Positions 43,425 to 53,879 of a stretch of DNA of 64,000 bases are shown here, in pieces. The notes below the pieces were generated by a model. The model saw nothing but the letters and a program-made list of their open reading frames with translations. It searched no databases and had not been told where the DNA came from. Both the position numbers and the translations under genes were made by a program. Each line of letters opens with the position of its first letter. The first letter of the stretch is position 1. This DNA is from Eonycteris spelaea (lineage: Eukaryota; Chordata; Mammalia; Chiroptera; Pteropodidae), in NCBI GenBank assembly GCA_003508835.1, contig PUFA01000066.1:6714501-6778500 (forward strand), written 5' to 3'.

Positions 43425-43770
43425 TCCATCTCGGGACTTGGGACTCGCACTGGCACTTTCCTCCACCTGAACCGCTCTCCCAGTCTCCAGGACTGCCTCC
43501 TGCCCGCCATTCAGGTCTCAGCCGAAATGTCACCACTTTAAAAGGGACTCGACCTAACGTCACCCCCAGCCCCAACGTGCTCTTCCCTGTCGCCCTGGTC
43601 TGCTTCCCAGAGCTCACAGGCATGCGCAATGCCTGACTGTGCTTGGTTTCCTTATCTATCAATTCGACCACAAGATAGGGTCCGTGAGAGGAAAGATTGA
43701 TGGTTCTGGCACTTAGAACCTGTCTGGGACAGCAGGTTTGTGAAAGAAAGAGAGGTGAGAGTGGAGAGAA
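43425..43770 (+). mobile_element. L2 3' region
   Basis: GCCCGCCATTCAGGTCTCAG, CCGAAATGTCACCACTTTAA, AACGTGCTCTTCCCTGTCGC, TAGGGTCCGTGAGAGGAAAG and TTCTGGCACTTAGAACCTGT follow L2 from the end of the coding part into its 3' UTR. Confidence 0.68.
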
Positions 43771-44239
43771 GAAGTGGAGGAAGGCAGAGAGGGACCAAAG
43801 CTCTATGAAGCATCGGTGTCCCTTTTGGCTATTAATTTCTGTAATCTGGGTTTTCAGAAACTAGGACATCATTTGTCTCTCCCTAAACCTTCTCGTCATT
43901 ATAATAATATGATTCATCAGGGACAACGCTAAGTTTGGGGAGATCATATACCATTTCAGAGACCCCCTTTAAGAAAAAAAGAATACAAAATTATAAACGT
44001 ATAACACTAGATAGGAAAGTCTATTTTTTTTTAATGAGAAAAGAAATCGCAACATATAGTGTCTTAGAAACTCAATCGCTTTCTTCTCAGATTGCTCTAT
44101 GTAATTGGCCAGAAACACTCAGAGAGCAATGCTTCCCGACAGTGGCCTGGCCTCACCCGCAGCCGGAACACGCCACCACCCCCGAACCCACAGGAGGCCA
44201 GGCACGTGAGAGTCCCGGAGGCTGGCACGTAACTGTTCT
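43771..44239. other. Unassigned sequence
   Basis: No gene or repeat is recognised. It is AT-rich between about 43820 and 44060. Confidence 0.35.
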
Positions 44240-44400
44240 GTGGCACATCCGCCTCACGTTTATAAAGCACTATGTCCCACTCGTATAAGTCTTCACTCAC
44301 GTCATCCCATTTAACCCTCGCGACCACCCCATAACAAGCCCCCACTGATGACACATCCCACTTCAAGGACAGGGAACCTGCTGTCGAAGCTTGTGCTGAT
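44240..44400 (-). mobile_element. MIR SINE
   Basis: GTTTATAAAGCACTATGTCC, CGTCATCCCATTTAACCCTC, GCGACCACCCCATAACAAGC and CACTTCAAGGACAGGGAACC trace an antisense MIR. Confidence 0.68.
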
Positions 44401-44999
44401 TCTCAACAGTATTTATCCGTCACGCCTGGAAGTGTGTTCGGTGTCCAGAGATGTCTCCGCCTTCGTAGGAAGACGTGAACTCATCCGAAGCGGTCCAGGA
44501 ATGCCTCCACCTCTCCATCTAGCTTACGCTTTGACCCCATCTTAACAAGTCTTTATTAACCATTTATCTTCCAAGTCGTGTCTCACCTTTCTAAATTTCC
44601 TGACTACAATGCCGACGTCTTTACAGTTGCTTTCACTGTTTCTCTATTTGCAGTAGTTCCTAATTTGGTGACCCCTCCCACCACCCCCCCCACCCCCAGT
44701 TTCATCAGCACGCTCTGTGCTCCCTCTTGCAAATCACAAAGGCAGCTACATTCGATGATGTTAAACTGATGTCTTCACGATGACAGTGAAACTTCTTCAG
44801 CTGGGAGGGGAAAACAGACAAGACAGACACGACACAGGATAAAACCTGGACAAGGACTGTTTCACTTCTTCACACGAGAAGTGGAAGCAAACACCACACT
44901 GGGCGCCATCTCCAACTGAGCACAGGGGCTAGAGTGAGCCCGTGGGTGATACCCCAGGCGGGGCGGCGCCGAGCGACGGGAGCCCTTCCTGCTCGAGCA
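44401..44999. other. Unassigned sequence
   Basis: No gene or repeat is recognised. A C/A-rich run lies at about 44670-44698. Confidence 0.35.
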
Positions 45000-45575
45000 C
45001 ACAAACTGGCACAGACCTTCTGTGTGCGTCTGGCAGTTTCTAGCAGAATTACAAGTGTATTTGCTTACCCTTTGACCCAACAACTACACTTCTGGGAACT
45101 TATTTACATATGCATATATTTACATAAATACGTGCAAAGAAATGAATGCCCAAGGTTATTCATTGAAATGTTATTTCTAATAACAAGGTATAACCAATCT
45201 ATGTGTCTATCATGAGGGCCTGGTTAAATAAATCATGAAATATCCATACAGTGGAGTGTTATAAAGCTGAAAAAAAGGAATAAATATAAAAAGCATTTTA
45301 TATTCAAATATGAAAAGAACTGCACTGAAAGTAGAAGTAGGTGCAGAGACATATATATGATCAGAAGACTTTTTATTTTGAAAGAGGGGAATACATATTT
45401 TATTTAAATGAATAAAAACATTACATAAAGGATAAACAAGAAACTACTAACAGTGGTTCAAATTCTAATTCTGGAGGACATGAGAATTAGGACAGGAGAA
45501 ACATTTTCCATTACTTATCTTTTTATCTTCTTTTAACCTAAGAACTGGATTATCTTATCAAAAAATTATAATTAA
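45000..45575 (+). mobile_element. Old L1 3' end (first of three)
   Basis: CTTACCCTTTGACCCAACAA, CTACACTTCTGGGAACTTAT, GAGGGCCTGGTTAAATAAAT, CATACAGTGGAGTGTTATAA and CTAACAGTGGTTCAAATTCT follow an old L1 ORF2 end and 3' UTR. It ends in AT-rich text at about 45575. Confidence 0.82.
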
Positions 45576-46114
45576 AAATTAAATGAGTCACCACACACCC
45601 ATTAGGAAAGCTATTAAAATATATATATATTGACCAGGATGTGGAGAAATCGGAACTCTCTTGCACTGGTAGTAGAAATGCAGACTAATACAACCACTGT
45701 AGAAAGCAGTAGGGCACTGCCTCAAAAAAGATAATAATAGGATTACTATACGATACAGCAATATATCAATATATCCAACATATGTGGATATATACTCAAA
45801 ATAATTGAAAGCAGGGTCTCAGAGAGATACTTGTACACTGATGCTCAAAGTGGCATTATTCACAATCGCTAAAATGTGGGAGCAACCCAAGTGTCCACTG
45901 ATGGATGAACAGATAAGCAAAATGCGGTGATATTGAACAAGGAGTTATTGTTTAATGTTCATAGAGTTTTAGTGTTACAAGGTAAGAAGAGTTATGGAGA
46001 TGGATGGCAGTGATGGCTGCATAACATTATGAATATATTCAAAATTACTGAACTGTACATCTAAAAATGCATAAGTTGGTATATTTTGTTGTATTTTACC
46101 ACAATAAAAAAAAT
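45576..46114 (+). mobile_element. L1 3' end (second of three)
   Basis: GACCAGGATGTGGAGAAATC, GGAACTCTCTTGCACTGGTA, CAAAGTGGCATTATTCACAA, CAACCCAAGTGTCCACTGAT and TTGTATTTTACCACAATAAA mark another L1, ending in an A run at about 46107-46114. Confidence 0.88.
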
Positions 46115-47345
46115 TGGTTCGACATCAAAAACAAAAGCAACAAAAGCAAAAATCAACAAATGGGACTATATCAAACTAAAAGGCTTCTTCACAGCAAAAG
46201 AAACCATCAACAAAATGAAAAGGACAACCTGCGGATGGGAGGAAACGTTTGCAAATCATATATCTAAGAAGGGTTTAATATCTAAAATATATGAAGAACT
46301 CAAATAACTCAACAGCAAAAACAAACAAACAATATGATGAAAAAGTAAGCAGTGGATCTGAATAGACATTCTTCCAAAGAAGACATATAGATGGAGAACA
46401 GGTACACGAGATGATGCTCAGCATCACTAGTCGTCGGGGAAATGCAAATCAAAACCACGGTGAGACACCATCTCACACCTGTCGTTAGAAGGGCTGTTAT
46501 CAAAAAGACAGGAAATAACAAGTGAGGATGTGGAGAAAAGGGAACCCTCGTGCACTGTTGGTGGGGATGTAAATTGATGCAACCGCTATGGAGAACAGTG
46601 TGGAGGTGTCTCAGAAATTAACAACAGAACCACCATGTGATCCAGCCCTCCCACTTCTGGGTATTGATCCGAAGGAAATGGAAACACTAACTCGAAAGGC
46701 TGTCTGCACCCCTATGTTCATCACAGCATTAGTCACAAGGGGCAAAATATGGAAGCCACGTAAGCATCCGTCACGGATGGATGGATAAAGAACACGTGGT
46801 GCGTGTAACATACACACACATGATATATTAATCAGCCATAAAAAAAGAATGAAATTTTGCCATTTGCGACAAAGCGAATAGAACTTGAGTGAAATAAGTC
46901 AGAGAGAGCAAGAAAAATACCATATGATCTCACTTATATGTGGAACCTCAAAGAATAAAAACAAAAAATGCCAAGCTCATAGACACAAGAACAGATGGTG
47001 GTTACCAGACGTGAGGGATTGGGGGTCGGTGAAATGGGTGAAGGGAGTCGAAGGCGACAAATGTCCAACTATAAAATAAATAAGTCATAGGATGTAACAT
47101 ACAGCATGGTGACTATACTTAATCATAAATACTGTGTTGCACATTTGCAAGTTGCTAAGAGAGTAAATCTCTTAAAATCTCAAAAGTTCTCATCACAAGA
47201 AAAAAATTGTTTAACTGTGTACGGTGACAGACGTTAACTACACTTACTGTGGTGATCGCTTTGTAATATATACGAATAAGGAATCACTGTGTTGTACACC
47301 CAAAACTAATATAATACTGTACATCAATCATACCACAAGAAAAAA
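46115..47345 (+). mobile_element. L1 3' portion (third of three)
   Basis: It starts abruptly in ORF2-type text (GGGACTATATCAAACTAAAA, GGCTTCTTCACAGCAAAAGA). It runs through GGGGAAATGCAAATCAAAAC, CACTTCTGGGTATTGATCCG, CCATATGATCTCACTTATAT and GATGGTGGTTACCAGACGTG to a GTTGTACACCCAAAACTAAT 3' end and a short A run. It is 5' truncated and the least decayed of the three. Confidence 0.93.
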
Positions 47346-48055
47346 AGGAGGAAGACCTGAAACCTGTAATTTAAAATGAAAAGATTAAAAAGACACTAAA
47401 AAGTCTAGAAGAGAGAAGTTGGGCCCAAATACTACTCCGAAATATAGAAATGACTCAACTTTAGTGTACTCTTAAAGGGGTGTAGCTTAATATTTATCAA
47501 ATGTGTGTTGTAGCATAAATCAATGTTATTAAAGTGTTTTCAGAGATAACACAAACTCATCTTAAGGAACAGATAGAACGCATTAGAATTACTCTATAAA
47601 ACTCCATTAGCACCTACAGAAATGTAAGGAGCTCTTGCGTCTGATGAGATGCTGCACATAGGCTCCATGTTCAATAAGTGCTTCCAGGAAGAGTGACTGA
47701 GAAAAATGAAAAACAACAACAAAACAAAACAAAAAAATGATTAAGTGGGGAGACTAGAGGCTGACTCATCCAACATCCCAGTCCCCAAAGAATAATATTA
47801 CTGACCATTAGTCATCATCCGAGAAATGACATGGTATCAGAAAATCTTAAAATTCTTTTCTTCGTGCCAAAATGTACCAAGCCACGAAGGGGAGCCTGTC
47901 AGTTATAAACTGGTGAATGCCACGTCCTTAACGCAGAATCTTCTGCGGAAGGGAGAGGTGCTATTTTCAACCGACGACAGGTTTTGTCTGCCTAGACTCC
48001 TTCACTCCCTTGTCCCTATGGCAACCTCCTTATTTTACTTTGATAAACTGCCCTC
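47346..48055. other. Unassigned sequence
   Basis: No gene is seen. The part 47346-47700 is AT-rich and repeat-free. AAC/AAAAC-rich text lies at about 47709-47736. The 107-codon frame at 47826-48149 shows no domain. Confidence 0.35.
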
Positions 48056-48059
48056 CATC

Positions 48060-48535
48060 ATCTGGTGGACACAGCTCAGTCATGTCACAGGTCCACCACC
48101 TCTCACAAGGTGGCCATGTGACTCAGGTTGGCCAATAAGAGCCCTCTGATCTCAAACACAGTGACTGGCCCTAGGTAGGGCACGTGACCCAAACAGGGCC
48201 AATCAGAGTCCTTATTCCAGGAAAGAAAAGGCTCTCATTCCTGCTTCGACTGTGGGTATTGAAGCCTGGAGTTGCCAATGATCTCCTCTAATGCTATGTA
48301 GATTCAGAAGGATGAAGAAGATTGAGGGTGAAGCTGATACAGAGAAACGCAGAGCCAACAGAGAGAAATGAGGTCCTATAACAGCAGTTTGAATTCATGG
48401 ATCCAGTTATACCTGAAGGTAGGATCATTTATTTGAGCCAATAAATTCCCCATATTGCTGATGCCATTTTGAATCAGTGTCTCAGTTGCAAGCAATGAAC
48501 TATCCGAATTCCTCCCAATTAAGGAAGTTAGCAAG
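48060..48535 (+). mobile_element. ERVL-type solo LTR
   Basis: CCATGTGACTCAGGTTGGCC, GGGCCAATCAGAGTCCTTAT, AGATTGAGGGTGAAGCTGAT, GGATCCAGTTATACCTGAAG, GAGCCAATAAATTCCCCATA and TCAGTTGCAAGCAATGAACT follow an ancient LTR of the ERVL group from U3 to U5, with AATAAA at about 48442. No internal retroviral genes accompany it. Confidence 0.75.
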
Positions 48536-48539
48536 ACTA

Positions 48540-48775
48540 GGGGTTCGGGCATCAGACAGAACCCAGATGCAAGATCCCGTTCTGCCTCATACCAGCCGTG
48601 TGTCTTGGGTCGGCCACCTACTACGCTCTCTGCCCCTCGGTCCTACTCTGTAAAGTGAGCACGGTCATTATTCCTTTATCACAGGAGTGCTGTAGGGACA
48701 TGAGGACATACCACAGAGGAGGAGCTTAGCACAGGCCAGACACAGACTGTGCTCAATAAATGTTAGCACTCGGTA
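48540..48775 (+). mobile_element. MIR SINE, near full length
   Basis: CGTTCTGCCTCATACCAGCC, GTGTGTCTTGGGTCGGCCAC, CTACTCTGTAAAGTGAGCAC, GTGCTGTAGGGACATGAGGA and TGTGCTCAATAAATGTTAGC make a clear MIR. Confidence 0.92.
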
Positions 48776-48779
48776 TCAG

Positions 48780-49065
48780 GTATTCACTCAAACATTGATG
48801 GATCTCTTATCAGCAAAGCCCAGTGACAGATAAAGTGGAGAATGTAAAGTTTATCAGACATGGGTCTTCACTTCAAATAACTTACTGTCTATTAACAAGG
48901 GAGCTGGGACTAGTATTGCGTGACTACTAATATAATAATAATAGGTAACACTTCCCGTACGAGGCCCTGGAGATTCAGCAATCAATAAGAATAACCTCTG
49001 CCTTCGTGGAGGGTACATTTATTGGAGATAGTGGCAATGAAAGATTCAGGATCTAAAGTTCCAGT
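48780..49065 (-). mobile_element. Two L2 3' end fragments
   Basis: TATTCACTCAAACATTGATG, ACTTACTGTCTATTAACAAG and, after a (TAA)n-like run at 48928-48942, AACACTTCCCGTACGAGGCC, CTGGAGATTCAGCAATCAAT and CTCTGCCTTCGTGGAGGGTA read as two consecutive antisense L2 tails. Confidence 0.7.
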
Positions 49066-49985
49066 AAGGACCACAGTGTCCGGAGAGCAGGGACGGGGAG
49101 TCTGAGGCGGAGCGTCCTGACATGACAGAGACGTATCTATGACTGGTAAGACGGTGGAAGGCAGAAGCAAGAGAAGGAACGGGTGACCTGCTGCAAAGTC
49201 ACGAAGGGAACGGCCTCAGCCCGACCCCACAGGGAACTCGGGAGTGCAACTTACAGCTCAGAGCGGTCCCACCTGAGGCCAGTGAGCCAGGCTTCCATAT
49301 TCCCATGCCTGATGGCTCTTAACACAAGGCCACCCTGGCAGACAGCAACCCAGGTGCTCCTGGCCCTCTGACTACGGGCGAGGTGACCCCAGTAGCCCAG
49401 GCAAAGTCCTTTACCACAGAGGCGCTGGTGCAGGCAATGGAGGGCGGGCGCCCAGGAAGCCGGTGGGGGCCCCCAGAGCAGCCAGGGAGGTCCCAGGGGG
49501 TCGAGTGGCACTCCACAGTGTCCGCTGCACAGGGGACTTGGGCCCCTGTAAGGGGAGGGTCACAGGAAAGGCTCCCCTGAGGAGTTCAGCTGGGTCGGAG
49601 TGTCGCAAGGTGAGGGGCAGGGGTGGTTCGCTCTGAGATAATGAAGGCGTAGTTCAGATGTGATTTCTGGGTGGCAGGCGGCAGAGATGGGGCTCTTGTG
49701 GGCTGCCATTCCCACCTGGGCTCTGGCTGCAGCCGTGACTCGCTCTGCAGGAGACATGAGCAGCAACGCCAGGTGGCCAGGCTGACGGCTGCTGCTGGTG
49801 ACGAGCGCCGTAACTCGAGATCAAGGGCTTTAACCGTGAAGCACTGACAGCCTCGAAGGTAAATGACTCGCCTTTCAGCAGCCAATTCATTGTTCACCAT
49901 ACGTCCTTCCAAACCCAGAGTGCGTGTCACACCCCGAGCTGCGACCTGGTGGCAGCGAAGGTGCCCGCACTCCTGCAGCGCCTCA
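49066..49985. other. Unassigned sequence
   Basis: No gene is found. Several 60-159-codon frames on both strands lack identifiable domains. The part 49540-49870 might be a very old repeat but I cannot name it. Confidence 0.35.
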
Positions 49986-50025
49986 CCACTGGCCACGGCC
50001 GCCACTGGCCACGGCCGCCACTGGC
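49986..50025. repeat. 16-bp tandem repeat, 2.5 copies
   Basis: The unit CCACTGGCCACGGCCG is perfectly repeated at 49986-50001 and 50002-50017, then CCACTGGCG. Confidence 0.93.
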
Positions 50026-50139
50026 GCTCGCGCTCTAAAAGGTCTTGACTTTCCCTTCTGAGCACGTCCCTGACTCCTAATGAGACCCGAGAGAACTGTT
50101 TTAAAAGAAACCAGATCTGGGCCTATCCGAACCAGTGCT

Positions 50140-50352
50140 TTCAACGTGGGGTTAAGCTGGTCCCCCAGGAGACACTGGCCGCGCCTGCAAACACTTTTAT
50201 TTTTCACTGCCGCGAGGGGCCGGGGAGGGTGCTATGGGCACCTAGAGGCCAAAGACGCTGCTCAAAGTCCTACACCACACAGGACGGCCCCACAGCAGAG
50301 AACGGTCTGGGCCCAAATGGCAGCAGGGCCCACTGAGGAGGCGACACGGCAG
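50140..50352 (+). mobile_element. MER20-like hAT MITE
   Basis: CCCCCAGGAGACACTGGCCG, GTGCTATGGGCACCTAGAGG, CCAAAGACGCTGCTCAAAGT, CCTACACCACACAGGACGGC and GGTCTGGGCCCAAATGGCAG follow MER20 in forward orientation. Confidence 0.85.
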
Positions 50353-50394
50353 AGCGGCCGTGACCGCGGTGGCCGGAGCGGCGGCCGCTCCCAG

Positions 50395-50550
50395 CAGCTA
50401 CAGGTGCGGGGCAATCGCTCACAGTTCGTGCCCTGGTTTCCTCGTCTGCAAAGGGAAATGGTTTGTTCGGAGAATTAAATGAATCAGCGCATGTAAAGGG
50501 ACAGGCAGACAAGCACTTGATAAAGGCCAGCTGTCGTTTTTGAGAACTAA
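50395..50550 (+). mobile_element. MIR SINE
   Basis: TGCCCTGGTTTCCTCGTCTG, CAAAGGGAAATGGTTTGTTC, GGAGAATTAAATGAATCAGC and GCATGTAAAGGGACAGGCAG follow the MIR core and tail. Confidence 0.78.
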
Positions 50551-50554
50551 CCCA

Positions 50555-50700
50555 AGCTACTCGTTGTCCAGAAGGAGAAACTGAGATGCAGAAGGGAAAC
50601 CTGCCTCCTGGGTCGCACAGAGGGTCTGTGACGACCGCGGGACGAGAGACCCACTCGCCGTGGGCCCATGCTCCTTCCTCTACGCCACGGGCCTTCCTGA
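50555..50700 (-). mobile_element. MIR SINE
   Basis: TCCAGAAGGAGAAACTGAGA, CTCCTGGGTCGCACAGAGGG and GGGCCCATGCTCCTTCCTCT trace an antisense MIR directly after the forward copy. The 244-codon minus-strand frame at 50270-51004 runs across these repeats and is fortuitous. Confidence 0.72.
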
Positions 50701-50985
50701 AGGTTCTAGTCCACTCTAAACCCCGCCAGCCCCAAGAGTCAGAAACACAGCCTGGAATGCGGCGCCCCGACTTCATCAGTCCCCCACGCACGGGACGTCC
50801 CAGCCCCCGAGACGGGAAGCATCCGTAGCCACTGCAGAGACCAAGAGCCTCGCCCTCCTCCTCCTCATGGCTGCAGCAGGTGAGGGGAGAGGGGGTCCCC
50901 GCAGCGAGGGTCCCTCCCACGCTGCTCTCGCTTTCCCGGGCTCCCTGGGAATCCATCAGCTTCATGATATTTATTACTTGCTCCT
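50701..50985. other. Unassigned CpG-rich sequence
   Basis: No repeat or gene is recognised. Confidence 0.35.
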
Positions 50986-51390
50986 TCCATTTAGGAGTTA
51001 GCAATGGAAAAAGAAAAGCTGCGGGCTCCTTCCAGAAAGCAGGAGAGGCAAAGAGAAGAAAAGGTTATGGCCGTGTTTGCTTTGCTTTGCGCTGTTTCCC
51101 TGGCTGCCTCGCCATCGACACTCCGCGGCAATCCAATAGCGCGTTATTAACCAAAGAGCTTTTCAGATAAACACCAAACAGCCGCTCTAATGACACAAGG
51201 CCTAGGTAGAGAGCCAAAGATAAATGCTAATTTTAAAATTAAATTGCTCTCCCCCTGCGTGTCTAAGATAACAGGACAAGGAGAATGGGAGTTAGTGACA
51301 GGAAGTTATGATGAAAAATCCCATCACGTTGACGGAAACCTGGTCCTTTCTACCTATTCATGCTGCGATTACAGAAAGGCAGAAGTGGTC
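50986..51390. other. Repeat-free block, possible conserved non-coding element
   Basis: GGCAATCCAATAGCGCGTTA, TTAACCAAAGAGCTTTTCAG, CCGCTCTAATGACACAAGG and AAATGCTAATTTTAAAATTA mark AT-rich, factor-site-like unique sequence with no transposon. Confidence 0.35.
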
Positions 51391-51392
51391 AT

Positions 51393-51660
51393 GGTGCAAT
51401 TAACATACACTGAGCGTTCACCGTATGCCAGACCCGATGCATTTCATTCAATGCCCACGATGACCCCGTGTAGATGCACATGTCTTCAGGACCCTCACTT
51501 CACAAATGAGGAAACTGAGGCTGAGAAAGGTCAGGTAATGGGTATCAAAGTCAAGAAACCGGTATAAAAGCCACACTGGGTACAAAGGAGAGGCCGGGCT
51601 TGGAATCCAGGCACTCGGCCCCCATCCCACGAGCTTAGGCATTATGTAAATCACCTCCCG
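51393..51660 (-). mobile_element. MIR SINE, near full length
   Basis: ACTGAGCGTTCACCGTATGC, CATTTCATTCAATGCCCACG, CACTTCACAAATGAGGAAAC, TGAGGCTGAGAAAGGTCAGG and CTTGGAATCCAGGCACTCGG give an unmistakable antisense MIR. Confidence 0.93.
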
Positions 51661-51924
51661 GACCCACGCGGCGACATTCCTCAGATCTGAGGGTACAGTT
51701 CAAGCTAGCTGGTTACTTGTCTAACAAATATTGACTAGCTGCAGGTTCTTAGCCACGATGAGGTGGCTACCACAAGACCGCCTAGAACCTTCTCTCGCTT
51801 CTTGCGAGAACAGGCTTAGACGCATGCTGGCAGAAGGAAATCAGGCCAGTTCTAAAGGAAACACTGCTGTGGGACATGGGCTGGGGGCCCAGCATTTCCC
51901 CTGTGTTACTAAGACCAGGTCACA
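51661..51924. other. Unassigned sequence
   Basis: No repeat or gene is recognised. Confidence 0.35.
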
Positions 51925-52112
51925 CACGGAGACCCTGCGGCGTCGTGGTTTGAGTCCCAGTGTCACCGGTCGTGTGCCTGGTGGTTCCCGGGGAAAGTAA
52001 CGTAGTCCCACCAGGCATTTCTCTTCTTAGTCTAAAATGGAAAAAATAATCATAGCTACCACTCGGGCTGCCTGTAAGGATTAAACAACGATCTTTATCA
52101 TTCAGCTGAAGC
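51925..52112 (+). mobile_element. MIR SINE
   Basis: TGGTTTGAGTCCCAGTGTCA, GTGCCTGGTGGTTCCCGGGG, CTTAGTCTAAAATGGAAAAA and GCCTGTAAGGATTAAACAAC follow MIR. Confidence 0.86.
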
Positions 52113-52329
52113 TCCAAGTTTGCCTGCAGGAATTAGCCTGCAGCCCGCTCCCCTGCTGCTCTTGACTGTCAGAGTGTTTTCATCACCCAAGCGTTCTTGG
52201 CCTCAAGAATCCCAGGGGCCACACACTGAAATCTTCTCGCTGCGTCCTGTGGCTTCCGGTGGAACCGAAAACCATCTGCACGGACTGCTCAGAAGGGATG
52301 GCTCCGAGGGAGCGTGCGCGTGAATAAGT
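52113..52329. other. Unassigned sequence
   Basis: No repeat or gene is recognised. Confidence 0.35.
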
Positions 52330-52605
52330 AATGGATAACGCCCTGTGCACGATGCTGGTGCCGCACGCCGTGAGCCTCGGTTGATGTTATTTCCATCATG
52401 AAATCCAAACTGATTTCCTTATTGGGAGTTTGAACAAGCAAGCATGTAACAGAGGCATATTGATGGAAATTTTCCCTTTCTAAAAATTCCTTACGTTAAT
52501 GGGCTGCGATCACCCGCGGACACGTCACTTCTGATTGTCCTGATTCCCCATTAAATGTGGTAGTCGGTGCAAAGCCTGCCCGCGGCAATAACAGCCAATA
52601 GGTGT
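52330..52605. other. Repeat-free block, possible conserved non-coding element
   Basis: ATGTTATTTCCATCATGAAA, GGCATATTGATGGAAATTTT, CCCCATTAAATGTGGTAG and GGCAATAACAGCCAATAGG are in unique AT-leaning DNA between MIRs. Confidence 0.3.
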
Positions 52606-52659
52606 AGCGCCTCAGCCATGCCGAGCACACAGGAGGGAAGCCCCCCATGAACACGAGTC

Positions 52660-52840
52660 CGCCCCGGCACACCCTCAGGAAGTAGAAGGTGACCATCACC
52701 ATTTTGCACGCAGGACACTGCAGCTCAGAAAGGCCATTTCTTGTCCCTAAGCCACACTCCCTGAAGGTAACAGAATTGAGCTTCTAACCCAGTCGGGTGG
52801 TCGCAGAGCCCAAGATCATGGCTATTCTGATGGGGGTCAG
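52660..52840 (-). mobile_element. MIR SINE
   Basis: ATCACCATTTTGCACGCAGG, ACACTGCAGCTCAGAAAGGC, TTGTCCCTAAGCCACACTCC and TTGAGCTTCTAACCCAGTCG form an antisense MIR. Confidence 0.8.
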
Positions 52841-53355
52841 AATCTGTCTACAGGAGTGAGGGTCCATGACCACATCCTTGGTCCTTCCTCCACTTTTTAT
52901 CCTTCATAAAGAGTGGACTTCACCCCCAAGAACCCCGGGAGCCAGACCTAAAGCCCCCTAGAAACAGTCTGCAGCCTCTAAGATACTAAACGCAGCCAGC
53001 CGCCTCCAGCCACGTCACTCCCTGCCTTCGTCACCAACGAAAACAGACACTCATATAACTGCTGCATTATACGGGCTCTTTGAGTTGGAAAGGGCCGAAC
53101 CCAACCCAATTTGGTAAGACTAAGAAGTATGCCATAAACATCTTGGCACATATAATCAGAAAGTTCAGGGGCAAAGGCCAATTCAGGCAGAGAAGGATCC
53201 CGGCCCTTAAGTGGGTCCTGTGACATGTACTCCTTGATCCTGTTTTCTAGGGGTCAGCTTTTCCTTCCCAACGGCAAAAACGGCAACCACGAGGTCTAGG
53301 CAGGCATCCCGGCAGCTTGGCAAGCCCGGCTGAAAGCAAGCTGCTCCTGCTCTGT
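52841..53355. other. Unassigned sequence
   Basis: No repeat or gene is recognised. An 82-codon minus-strand frame at 52978-53226 has no known domain. Confidence 0.35.
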
Positions 53356-53359
53356 AGCA

Positions 53360-53635
53360 GAGATCTCAGATCGCGTTTCATTGGTCCACTGGGGAGGTCA
53401 CGTGCTAACTCCTGCACCAATGACTTCCTGTGACGAGGAAGTGCAGTGATCTGATTGGACCCACTTGGGCCATGTGAGCCTCCCTGGAGCCAGAGGATGG
53501 GAAAGCGCCCCAAAGGGTCTAGGACAGAGAGTGGGAGGTACGGCCCCCCAAATGGAAATCGAGGCACCGTTAGCCCCAGAAGCAGCAGCAAAAGATGTCA
53601 GACGAACAAAAGCCGAAGATGCCCACTGTCTAGCT
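53360..53635 (+). mobile_element. Ancient interspersed repeat, class uncertain
   Basis: TTCATTGGTCCACTGGGGAG, CTGCACCAATGACTTCCTGT, GATCTGATTGGACCCACTTG, GAGAGTGGGAGGTACGGCCC, CAAATGGAAATCGAGGCACC and AAGATGCCCACTGTCT follow a repeat I know from many mammalian loci but cannot assign with certainty (LTR or DNA type). Confidence 0.55.
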
Positions 53636-53879
53636 GTCTTTTCCTCACTTCCCACTCAAAAGGCCCCTCGTGGCAGACGTGTGTGCCTCTGCTCATTTTT
53701 CCTGACCTTGTTCTGTGACTTGCGAAGCAGGAAGTTGTATAACTCCGAGGAAAGCTTAAGAGAGGAAGAGGAAGGGAGAGAGAGAGAAACGATTTGATTC
53801 TGTTTCCACTGCAGAGCTCTGTGGCAGCCTGGAGGTCTCTGGTTTATGGTTACACATTAAAGAATCTTTTCACGAGGGC
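53636..53879. other. Unassigned sequence
   Basis: A purine-rich run (AGAGGAAGAGGAAGGGAGAG) lies near 53760-53790. No gene. Confidence 0.35.

Noticed and set aside
43319..43636. 105-codon frame with a leucine-rich, signal-peptide-like start
   Set aside because: The leucines come from a (CTC)n/(CTG) triplet run and the rest is L2 repeat sequence.
48060..48535. Complete endogenous retrovirus around the LTR at 48 kb
   Set aside because: No gag, pol or env-like frame or second LTR of the same family adjoins it, so only a solo LTR is supported.
50270..51004. Longest open frame of the window, 244 codons on the minus strand
   Set aside because: It runs across a MER20-like MITE, two MIRs and CpG-rich DNA, with no domain, no conserved motif and competing frames on the other strand.
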